DNA of 15,984 nt from Phoronis ovalis (lineage: Eukaryota > Phoronida > Phoronidae), in the NCBI GenBank assembly GCA_028565635.1, contig JAOXYB010025447.1, positions 1 to 15,984 on the forward strand, read 5' to 3'. This document shows positions 8,858-15,984 of the stretch, one piece after another (position 1 is the stretch's first letter; each line of letters begins with the position of its first letter). A program made the translations under genes and the position numbers. The notes under the pieces are model-generated. The model saw nothing but the letters and a program-made list of their open reading frames with translations, was not told the DNA's origin and did not search any database.

Positions 8858-11850
8858 ATGGCATACCCTGGTTATCCAGGCGCAACAACATTAGATCGAG
8901 TATCTTCTGCCAGAATGCCACAACTAGATGAAAATGCAGCTCTGGGTATATTGCATCATTTAGAGACTGAACAACTTAAAAACCTCTTAGAGGGAGAGGA
9001 CAAGCTGAATGACTTAATAAATGATTTACAACAGGTATACATTGTCCACAAATTTTTAATACAAACAATAAAAGTATCAAAATGAAACAGATGTATCATA
9101 AAATGGTACTGTGATTTCTATAATCTGTTTGGCACATCACTGTGTGGTTTATTTAGGAGGCATGTTACTAAGTAAACCCTACATTTGGCCTTAGAGAAAG
9201 TAAGTATTAAGAAAGCTTTATGATTATGGAGTTAAAACCGTAATTGTACAAAATCTTTCAAATTATTAACTAAAAATTTAACTAAGATTACCTATTCAAC
9301 AAAAAGTCATTTCATTGAAGTCACAATACAGGAAGCACCAAAATATGTTTGCATTTGTAGTGACTTTACAGTACAGACACAACAGTTAATATTACTAAAC
9401 AAAAGAAGTGGATTTTTCTCACCATTATTCTGTCTAGATGCGCCCCTCTATTGGGGTGTAACCATGTCCAGTAGATTACTTACGTTGTGACTTAGATAAA
9501 GTTGTACTGCTGATGTCGTATGTTTTGTGCCCACAATGTATTTGTAATATTAAGAGCCTTCTGAACATGAGGGTCACACGTGCAAGAATCATGGGTAATT
9601 TTCTGGTGTGAAATAATAATTAAAGTAAAAACAAATATTCATTGCTCCTTATCCCCTATTATGTTGTGTTTCTGCATTCCAGTAGGGATGAACTTTCACT
9701 TGAGATATTATTTCAGGTTAAAAGTTTACAAGTTGACAGAGAAATGTTAATGGCTAGTAATAAAAGTTTAGCAGAGTATAACCTGAACAGGCAACCAGAC
9801 CTTGATACAGCTAAAGAAAGATTAGCAGAATCTTATGAAATTGCTCTAGGAAAGAAAAAACAATTTGATACAGATAAACAAAAGTTAGGTAAGGTGTAGA
9901 TGATGTCATGGTCCATAGTATATACCCCTTATATTAACATGTTGTTGTTACTACATGGTAATATCTAGTGTTAAATAGGTTGAAAGTATGTGTTTTTTCA
10001 ATTTTTTGTGTCATGATGACATATTCAAATATAAATCTGCGGTCTATAGAAAATGAATGGTTATATCTTGAGGGCCTGTTTCTAAAGAGATAAAAATCTT
10101 CACGCAGCTAAGAAAATTCCAAAGTTTCTGTCATCACCAACAAAAATTATCTAGTAATAGACTATTTGCATGTACAGGAACCCAAAATGTTGTGTCTTGA
10201 GAATGAATCATGCAAGAGCATGGAGAACTGCTTAAATGATAATTTACGAAACTGGAATTGGGGGGTTTTTGATCACCAGTCCCATCAATGAGGGTGATAT
10301 TTTGGTACTGTATGACTGGTCTAAATGCATGCAAAGAATGTCGAACTATATATCGCGTCAAAATATGTACATGGACCCGAAACTATACTATAGAAAGGAC
10401 CCTTTATAGAGATTATGTTCCGGCAGAAATATATAACGATATATGTTGTACAAAGCATAAAAATAAATTTATGATTGTGTAATGGTCATTAAGTTTAATA
10501 TAAGTATAATAAATCATTATGTAAGGCATGCTATAAATACACTGGCGGATTCGAACCTGCGCTGGTGATATCTGAAAATAATGAAAAATCGAGTGCATTA
10601 ACCACTACGCCACGAAGGCTTGAGATGCTGACCACTGATTTACTATCCCATTCATCCAAAAGCAAGGCCGTGAAACTAGATCATAGCCTTAGAATATTGA
10701 CCGCCCGTTTTATCCCAGGTTTGTATTATACCTGGAATGTCTGTTGCTTGTTTTAGCTTAAAAATATATTACCATTGTATGTCAATAAAATTAAATTTTG
10801 TCTTTTACAGATGCACAAACTTCACAGCATTCTATAGAAACTGTCCATGCGTTGCTACAAACCGAAGCAGCTAAAACAGAAGAAAAATCTGAGGTATAAA
10901 TTTATGATGACCTTGCTCTTAACATAATCATTTAAACTTGGAAAATAGTGTTTGCACTATATTTAGTAGATTTAAAAGTCCCAACCATTAGTGATTATTA
11001 AAAAAATTACGTACTTATTTTCAAAAATCACACTTCATTTCTCCCAAAGTTCCAATTTATACCAATTTGTGGTATAAAAATGTAGATTTAAGAAAAGGAT
11101 GGAAACGTTTGGTTTTTTAACATCTGCTTTAAACTTTGGAATTGAATTTTCTTAAACTATAACTAACTGCCTTCACACAACTTGGGATCTTTAAATACGC
11201 AATATTCCTCAGTTGTCGCAACCCTCGGTGGCACCACCAGTCACAAATCCCAGCAGTTCTCCAGACATTCACTGAATTCATTAACAAAACATGGAATTTC
11301 GAGAATTAATATGGTTTATCACTGGTGGCATCTCTTCTAAAGCCGGTAGCATGAGCATCAGATAACAGAAAGGTGGGATAATAATGACTTGCTTGTTTTA
11401 TTATTTTACAGCTACATTTCTACCTCTGGTTCTACTTTGGGTTCTACTTAATATGTTGTAATACAGTGCAACTTCCTGTTTAAAGTGACATCTGGGAACT
11501 ACCTATACAATTAAAACAATGCATTATAACACAAATGTATTGTAATACTTTACAAATGATTAAAAATACTTGATTACCAGGAACAAAGACTAATAAATTA
11601 TAGCTTCTATTGTTTGTAGGCCATGGCAGAAGCATTTTTAGAGGGGAAAAGTGATGTGGATACATTCCTCACTGAGTTTGTTGAGCAGAGAACTAAGGCT
11701 CATCTTCAGAGAATAAAAGTGGAAAAAATGACAGATCTTGTAAGAAATCACCAAAATCGTTCCCAGGCAACTCGTCAGAGTAGTTGGGGACAGGCCCCTT
11801 ATCCAGCCGGTTCCTCAATGCCTGATCCGTCAGCATACAGACCTCGATAA
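8858..11850 (+). CDS. VPS37: VPS37 (B/C/D-like) ESCRT-I subunit, four coding exons, 220 aa
   Basis: VPS37 is a core subunit of ESCRT-I, which with TSG101 and VPS28 sorts ubiquitinated cargo into multivesicular endosomes. Coding exons are 8858-9034, 9717-9888, 10811-10893 and 11620-11850 (stop 11848-11850). All borders are GT..AG and the phases (0, 1, 0) join into 220 codons without a break. The first exon carries the short N-terminus and the start of the Mod(r) domain (LETEQLKNLLEGEDKLNDLI, about residues 36-55). The second is helical and charged (SLQVDREMLMASNKSLAEYN). The last contains LEGKSDVDTFLTEF, the conserved C-terminal signature of VPS37B/C/D. The tail after about residue 197 is only some 24 residues with a few prolines, much shorter than in human VPS37B or C. 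The start has no competing in-frame ATG after the acceptor at 8848. It is head to head with TAOK and convergent with DNAJC30. Confidence 0.93.
9440..9454. promoter_or_regulatory. CTCF-like motif candidate in VPS37 intron
   Basis: GCGCCCCTCTATTGG (reverse complement CCAATAGAGGGGCGC) resembles the CTCF core CCASYAGRKGGCRC, with one mismatch and one extra G. It is a GC-rich patch within an AT-rich intron. It may equally be a repeat fragment. Confidence 0.2.
10185..10330 (-). repeat. Dispersed repeat, copy B (minus orientation)
   Basis: Read on the minus strand this shares ordered blocks with copies at 11196-11335 and 12315-12540: ACCCTCATTG (10295-10286), AGCAGTTCTCCA (10232-10221) and TGCATGATTCATTC (10214-10201). 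The AGCAGTTCTCCA to ATTCATT spacing equals that of copy A, and about 29 bp ending in TGCATGATTCATTC matches copy C at roughly three quarters of positions by eye. It lies in VPS37 intron 9889-10810. The family is not recognised and its ends are uncertain. Confidence 0.5.
10540..10620 (-). repeat. tRNA-derived SINE head or tRNA pseudogene
   Basis: On the minus strand the sequence contains an RNA polymerase III A box (TGGCGTAGTGG, 10612-10602) and a perfect B box (GGTTCGAATCC, 10557-10547) with roughly tRNA-like spacing. The rest does not fold as a working tRNA: the acceptor, anticodon and T stems are not complementary. This fits an aged tRNA-derived SINE head. It sits in a VPS37 intron, antisense to the gene. 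Dispersed repeat copy B lies about 210 bp downstream in the same orientation. Confidence 0.6.
11056..11078. repeat. Short perfect hairpin in VPS37 intron
   Basis: TTTATACCA and TGGTATAAA form a 9-bp perfect inverted repeat around a 5-nt loop (ATTTG). A second inverted pair, TTTAAGAAAA (11087-11096) and TTTTCTTAAA (11147-11156), lies just to the right. They may be remnants of a small palindromic element; no function is implied. Confidence 0.45.
11196..11335 (+). repeat. Dispersed repeat, copy A
   Basis: This plus-strand copy lies in the last VPS37 intron. Ordered shared blocks are CAGTTGTCGC, then ACCCTCGGTGGCAC (11221-11234), AGCAGTTCTCC, and ATTCATTAACAAAACATGGAA. The first pair matches copy C (GAAGTTTGTC then ACCCTTGGTG), the AGCAGTTCTCCA block matches copy B, and the ATTCATT..ACAAAA..ATGGAA block matches copy C. 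The stretch is richer in GC and CpG than the surrounding intron. Compared with copy B it lacks about 25 bp before AGCAGTTCTCC. Confidence 0.5.
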
Positions 11851-11933
11851 GCTTTGTTTTAACTGGATCAGTACAGCATTATTGTTTAAAATGTTTTTAC
11901 ATTTTCTAGATTCAAACAGTGTACAGTATGTAT

Positions 11934-11939
11934 ATTAAA
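11934..11939 (+). terminator. Possible poly(A) signal ATTAAA for VPS37
   Basis: The first polyadenylation-like hexamer after the VPS37 stop codon is ATTAAA, 84 bp downstream. No AATAAA is seen in the following 300 bp. The actual cleavage site cannot be read. Confidence 0.35.
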
Positions 11940-12314
11940 TGTTTATTGAACTGATGGAAAATCTGTTTTTGCATACCTAATTTTGCTTAATAATGGAATA
12001 GTGAAGAATTTTGTAAAAAGCTGAGCTCTCTTTTTGATGACATATGGTCCTAATTTTGTATTACATGCTTTGACCTAGACAGCTACTTGTCAGTTTTGCA
12101 ATTATATTATTGTCCGAATTAAGTACTGAATAATACACAGAACTATTACCTAAAAACTGTTAATATTTTAAAATTCTTAAGGCCTGCTCTAGTCAAGCAA
12201 GTAAAAACTGTAAATGTACATATAATTTAAAATATATAAGATTCTGAATTCAAACTAGTTTTAGATATCGCTACATTAGAATTCTATGGTAAGATATATA
12301 CTTTTAAAATATTT

Positions 12315-12540
12315 ACATTCAAATAGGATCGGCTGAAGTTTGTCTTCCCACCCTTGGTGAATGCTATTGTGACGCCAACCGAGCTACGTCTGTTTGTGAT
12401 GCCTTTGATCTTGAACCAGACTAACAATTCCACATTCTGTGCACGAGCAATGATAGCTCTGTGTGTGCATGCATGATTCATTCACAAAATATGGAACTGT
12501 TTGGCTTTGTGATCATTGGTACCACCTGGGACTCCTATAA
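12315..12540 (+). repeat. Dispersed repeat, copy C
   Basis: This copy lies downstream of VPS37. It contains GAAGTTTGTC, ACCCTTGGTG (12350-12359), AATTCCA, TGCATGATTCATTC (12470-12483) and ACAAAATATGGAA in the same order as copies A and B. It is the most complete-looking copy, with more CpG than its surroundings. In one plus frame it reads CMIHSQNME, and copy B reads CMIHSQD in the equivalent frame, so the element may once have been coding; no open frame of useful length survives. Confidence 0.5.
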
Positions 12541-12701
12541 TTTCTGGGAGTTTGCTCTAACAAGGTGTTCAGATAAAAAACAGGATTTCTGCTTTTAAAA
12601 TGAGTTTAGAGCTTATAATGATGATTGAATCACCTCATTTAAAATAAGATAACCACCTAGGGGAATAATGCACACCTAAATGTGATCAGAAAAGAAATAT
12701 G

Positions 12702-13200
12702 ACTAGTGGCCTTCCACAGGATTCCGTAGTGGCCCACTAGTACTGTTATTTATAATCATCATCAATTGCTTGTCCAAGAGTGCAACGACAATACCAAAGT
12801 TTAGAGACGCATTCAATCTTGAGACGATTTCAACATTATTCAACTTGATCTGGATAATTTGTTGGACTGGAGTGTTAAGTTGCTTTTCTGTTTTTATCCT
12901 GACAAATGCAAAGTTCTCAAGATATGCAATAAATGGAAGATGATAATTCATACTACAAAAAGAATACATATGACGGAAGCATTATTGATTTAAAGTAACG
13001 GAAGTTGAGAAGGACATTGGTGTAAATATCAATAAACACTTGGTATTCGACAAATGTATTCAAATCCAAACAATGCTACCCATATAGCTGTATTATACGA
13101 CATGTATTCAGTTCTCATGTTTTATATTTAAAGCCCTTGTCAAGCCTCACTTAGAATATACCAACAGTGTGGGGAATCCATGCAAAAAGAAAGACAATCG
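12702..13200 (+). mobile_element. Decayed non-LTR retrotransposon reverse transcriptase fragment
   Basis: Plus-strand translation, with several frameshifts and stops, gives in order the landmarks of a LINE-type reverse transcriptase: SGLPQDSV (12705-12728, normally SGVPQGSV), a ruined catalytic box with NDNTK where an F/YADDTK motif is expected, DLDNLLDWSVK and DKCKVLK, VEKDIGVNI, and finally ALVKPHLEYTNSV (from about 13130). Spacing and wording are those of CR1/L2/Jockey-type elements. The catalytic aspartate pair is lost and the frame is broken repeatedly, so it is inactive. It lies between the convergent VPS37 and DNAJC30 genes. An open minus-strand frame over 12703-12969 is only a shadow of it. 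Confidence 0.85.
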
Positions 13201-13288
13201 TAGTATAAAGTGTATACAATAAATATCAATTATAGCTACCATGTTCACAAGTAATCACATTCTATCACATATTATATGGAATTAATTC

Positions 13289-14212
13289 TCATGTCTTTTT
13301 GTTGGTATCGTAACTTTTTGCAGTCAAGTTAGTATGTGTATCAGCAATACCAAATACAGCACATAAAAGCATACAAAAAATCACTGCAGATACTATGACT
13401 CCATTCATAGAATCCTGTGCCTGTGTTTCAGTATTTGCTTTTTCGGTTTCCCTAGCATGATGTTTTATATTGTATGCTCTTCTAATAGATTCTCCATAGT
13501 GCTGTTTATAAAATTCATCAAAATTATAAATATTACTTCTACCACGAGGTGGAGCTCTGCGCTTCTTAAAAGTCCCTGGTCGTATAGGATCGCTGTGGAA
13601 ACTAAAATCATCTTGAACATCTCGACTTGCTTCGTGACCCGAATGTAAATCAGTAGGGTTCAGCAGGCCATGATCATATCTTCGACGTCTGTTTCTATTA
13701 CCAAGAACTTCATAAGCTGCTATTATTTGAGTGTATCTTGCCTGAGCATCTGATGAGGAGTTGATATCTGGGTGGTACAGTTTTGATAGCCGATAAAATG
13801 AGGATTTTACTTGTGCGTGAGAAGCTTTAGGAGTCACTTCCAGAACGTCATAAAACGATGTGGGTGTTCTATATAATGTGAATCCTGTTGTTGAAAAGTG
13901 TCGTGTATTCATAAATATTCCCGGTAAAAGTATACTGCCGTTTCGTCGTTGGCCGTACATAGATAGGTGCCTTTGAACTGATGTTTCAGTATTCTGTAAG
14001 TAGTGTGATCCTTCGTGGGTCAATTGTTCAAAAGAGTTTTTTTCATCTTGTCTCTTTCTGGTTGTTGATGACCCGGGGCCGGACGCAGTTGAAATTCCCT
14101 GTGAAAGATTTCGCTCATTTACATTCCAATTGTATAGTTTGTTCACAGCAGTCAACAAAAGTCTTTCGTTCAAAAGTTTTATCACACTACCAGACGACAG
14201 ATGTGTAGTCAT
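13289..14212 (-). CDS. DNAJC30: DNAJC30-like mitochondrial J-domain protein, single exon
   Basis: This is a J-protein of the DNAJC30 type, a mitochondrial inner-membrane cochaperone linked to ATP synthase and to complex I upkeep in mammals. The longest frame is 307 aa without introns, as in human DNAJC30 (226 aa). The J domain spans about residues 119-184 (SFYDVLEVTPKAS onward), with the HPD triad at 147-149 needed to stimulate Hsp70. Residues 229-241 (YNFDEFYKQHYGE) match a DNAJC30 family block. One hydrophobic segment, about 271-290, fits the C-terminal membrane anchor. RHFSTT at 104-109 fits the R-10 presequence cleavage pattern (RX|FXXT). The long N-terminus is doubtful: Met85 (ATG at 13960-13958) would give an ordinary short presequence, and Met101 (13912-13910) is also possible. 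No AATAAA was found downstream on this strand. Confidence 0.9.
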   Translation of the reverse strand: MTTHLSSGSVIKLLNERLLLTAVNKLYNWNVNERNLSQGISTASGPGSSTTRKRQDEKNSFEQLTHEGSHYLQNTETSVQRHLSMYGQRRNGSILLPGIFMNTRHFSTTGFTLYRTPTSFYDVLEVTPKASHAQVKSSFYRLSKLYHPDINSSSDAQARYTQIIAAYEVLGNRNRRRRYDHGLLNPTDLHSGHEASRDVQDDFSFHSDPIRPGTFKKRRAPPRGRSNIYNFDEFYKQHYGESIRRAYNIKHHARETEKANTETQAQDSMNGVIVSAVIFCMLLCAVFGIADTHTNLTAKSYDTNKKT

Positions 14213-14219
14213 GGCACAT
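14187..14219 (-). CDS. Upstream ORF overlapping the longest DNAJC30 start
   Basis: On the minus strand an ATG at 14219-14217, seven bases before the first DNAJC30 ATG and in another frame, opens a 10-codon reading frame that stops at 14189-14187, inside the annotated gene. If the mRNA begins further upstream, ribosomes would meet this ATG first. That would lower use of the 14212 start or favour downstream starts. It is a sequence observation only. Confidence 0.4.
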   Translation of the reverse strand: MCHDYTSVVW

Positions 14220-14516
14220 GTATTTCTGTCAATAGCAGCTGTACCAATTGTTCACGACGAACTATGAAGAACTATTATCTACTCCGGTAATCATCCATTT
14301 AAAAGTTAGTGGTAAATTCTTTACCGCGTAATTGTATATGTGAAAAAAAAAATGCTATTTGACATATTTATACTTAAATATGTGCAATACAAAGTTTAAA
14401 ATTAAATAATTTATTTTATTCCTTCCTCTAAATCAATACTGGAAAAACTAGAGAAAGCTTTGTAAACATAATTTAATACGAAACTGTCATTTTCACTGGT
14501 GATGTTATTAGCAAGC
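14213..14516. promoter_or_regulatory. Head-to-head DNAJC30/BUD23 intergenic region, probable bidirectional promoter
   Basis: Only 304 bp separate the divergent start codons of DNAJC30 (minus) and BUD23 (plus), so both promoters must lie here or overlap the genes. A CCAAT box is at 14244-14248, and several CpGs lie near 14255-14330 in an otherwise AT-rich interval. No TATA box at a convincing distance is evident. The human orthologues are also divergent neighbours. Confidence 0.6.
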
Positions 14517-15984
14517 ATGGCTTCTGGCAGACGACCGGAGCACCAAGCTCCTCCAGAACTGGTAAATACTCCAACATTAAGTATATTGTTTATTTTATAT
14601 CTGTGTAGTTGGTTTAAACTTAATATTATTTTTTGTAAATTTTATTTTCAGTTTTACAATGACACAGAGGCAAGAAAATACACTTCAAAGTAAGTTTTGG
14701 CACGTCAACTAATTCTATGTTAATTTTACAAATTGGTCCAAATACAAGCTTTTTAAATTCTGTGATTCACAGAATCATGGAACCGATTCTAGTATCATCC
14801 ACTAGTTTAACCTTAGAACTGAATAAAGCTGAACAAATTCTATAAAGTACAATAGTTTTGGCCAGTAAGAAGTAGCCTATATATATGATTGTGATTTGTC
14901 TTATTGATGCCTGATGGGTTTACACTCGTTTTATATAGTACTAGTAGGCCTACAATAGTACAGAAAAGGAGATGAACTGTCTGAATTAGCTCTGGAAAGA
15001 GAGGAGTACTCTGATTCATCTGTTTAATTTTTGTATGTTATCTATTCATGTTATTTTAGCTCAAGAATGATGGAGATTCAGCAGCAACTGTCAGAACGTG
15101 CCATTGAGTTACTAGCATTGCCTGAAGATGAATCGTGCTTTATCCTAGATATTGGGTAGGCTCATAGCTGTATTTTCCTGGCTCTGTGACCTACTAGCCT
15201 ACAGCTTGACCATGAGCTCATAGGTTTTTACTTCATAGCTGTATTTTCCTGGCTCTGTGACCTACTAGCCTACAGCTTGACCATGAGCTCATAGGTTTTT
15301 ACTATCTCCGAGTGGTCATAAAGTTAGGACTAATAGCTTTCCACTGTTGTGAATTGAGTTTTAATACCATTGTGTTGAGTAGTAATTCTCCAATTGTTAT
15401 ATTAAATGCTCATATGTAAGCCTAAAGCTTTTTTCAGCAACACGTTAGCTACACAATCATTGCACTATGTATATTACTGTTTGTAGCTGTGGATCAGGGT
15501 TGAGTGGAGACTGTCTTACTGAACAAGGTCATGTATGGGTTGGTGTGGATATCAGCCAAGCAATGTTAGGTTAGTATATCTTTGCTAGATGATATTTTAG
15601 GAAAACTGGTAGATTATTTTGCCGTAACAGTTAGCCATCCTACCATGGTACTGATAGATGATTCACACAGTCGGTGCATCAGATATTTATTCAATACAGA
15701 TTTAAAGGCAGTGAGGTTGTGCCAGATAGGATAATAATGTACACCTGGTTTCAATCTCTTAGAACTGATGTGTTGAAATGTATTCGATTTTGATGTCATA
15801 AAACAGTAACAGGATACTAATTGGGAATATCTCAGAAATTTCTTTAAATGGATGAAAAAAGGTGTGCATTTATCATTTAGCTTATCTTTGTTTCATAAAC
15901 TCCACTCTACCTGTGTAATGCAGATGTTTCAAACATTTTCAGATGTAGCAATTGAAAGGGAAATTGAAGGCGATTTACTCCTAG
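14517..15984 (+). CDS. BUD23: BUD23 18S rRNA (guanine-N7) methyltransferase, N-terminal part (runs off the right edge)
   Basis: BUD23 (WBSCR22), with its partner TRMT112, methylates a guanine of 18S rRNA at N7 and is needed for small-subunit maturation. Coding exons are 14517-14561, 14652-14689, 15060-15155, 15487-15569 and 15943 to the window end. The phases (0, 2, 2, 1) join cleanly, and all introns are GT..AG, of 90, 370, 331 and 373 bp. The first exon encodes MASGRRPEHQAPPEL, almost the human start. FYNDTEARKYTSNSRM follows across exons 2-3. SAM-binding motif I, LDIGCGSGLSG, spans the third intron. Motif II is VGVDISQAML with the ribose-binding aspartate. The last visible block is EREIEGDLLL. 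An in-frame upstream ATG at 14502 would add five residues, but the conserved MAS start supports 14517. The rest of the methyltransferase fold and the C-terminal tail are outside the window. Confidence 0.95.
15162..15303. repeat. Perfect 71-bp tandem duplication in BUD23 intron
   Basis: A 71-bp unit starting TCATAGCTGTATTTTCC and ending GGTTTTTACT is present twice head to tail (15162-15232 and 15233-15303), with no difference seen by eye. It begins six bases after the splice donor of the third BUD23 intron. Perfect identity implies a recent duplication or an assembly error. It shares no obvious sequence with the dispersed repeats of this window. Confidence 0.9.

Noticed and set aside
10289-10598. 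Short open frames on both strands in the VPS37 intron around 10288-10598
   Set aside because: They fall within repeat copy B and the SINE-like head and show no conserved domain.
10540-10620. A functional tRNA gene
   Set aside because: The A and B boxes are good, but the acceptor, anticodon and T stems are not complementary, so a tRNA pseudogene or SINE head is more likely.
12703-12969. 88-aa open frame on the minus strand
   Set aside because: It is the antisense shadow of the decayed reverse transcriptase, whose recognisable motifs read on the plus strand.
13457-14208. Plus-strand open frames opposite DNAJC30
   Set aside because: They are antisense to a well-supported J-domain gene and have no features of their own.

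Overview
The window looks like nuclear DNA of an invertebrate animal. It is AT-rich, its genes are split by introns of about 90 bp to 5.5 kb with GT..AG borders, and it holds a tRNA-derived SINE-like head and a decayed non-LTR reverse transcriptase. The proteins are close to their vertebrate orthologues in the regions that can be compared. I cannot tell a deuterostome (hemichordate, echinoderm or amphioxus type) from a lophotrochozoan.

Layout, left to right. Positions 1-2411 (minus strand) carry the first two coding exons of a TAO-type STE20 kinase (TAOK); the rest of that gene lies beyond the left edge. Positions 2412-7912 are read as one long 5' intron with no other gene visible. A candidate non-coding first exon and promoter of TAOK lie near 7913-8030. 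From about 8190 rightwards the plus strand carries a four-coding-exon VPS37 gene (ESCRT-I subunit, 220 aa), with a candidate promoter and first exon at 8194-8336. Positions 11851-13288 lie between two convergent genes and hold a dispersed repeat and a non-LTR reverse transcriptase fossil. Positions 13289-14212 (minus) are an intronless DNAJC30-like mitochondrial J-protein gene. About 300 bp further on, head to head with it, BUD23 (plus strand, 18S rRNA guanine-N7 methyltransferase) starts at 14517 and runs off the right edge after four complete coding exons and part of a fifth.

The gene products do not form one pathway: kinase signalling, endosomal sorting, mitochondrial chaperoning and ribosome maturation. 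The main result is gene order. VPS37(+)-DNAJC30(-)-BUD23(+) matches the order and orientation of VPS37D-DNAJC30-BUD23 in the human Williams-Beuren region (7q11.23, from memory), so this looks like an ancient animal microsynteny block.

Other notable items are three divergent copies of an unnamed dispersed repeat in and after VPS37, a perfect 71-bp tandem duplication in a BUD23 intron, a duplicated splice donor after the first TAOK coding exon, and an upstream ORF overlapping the longest DNAJC30 start. I found no CRISPR array, operon or clearly new multigene system.
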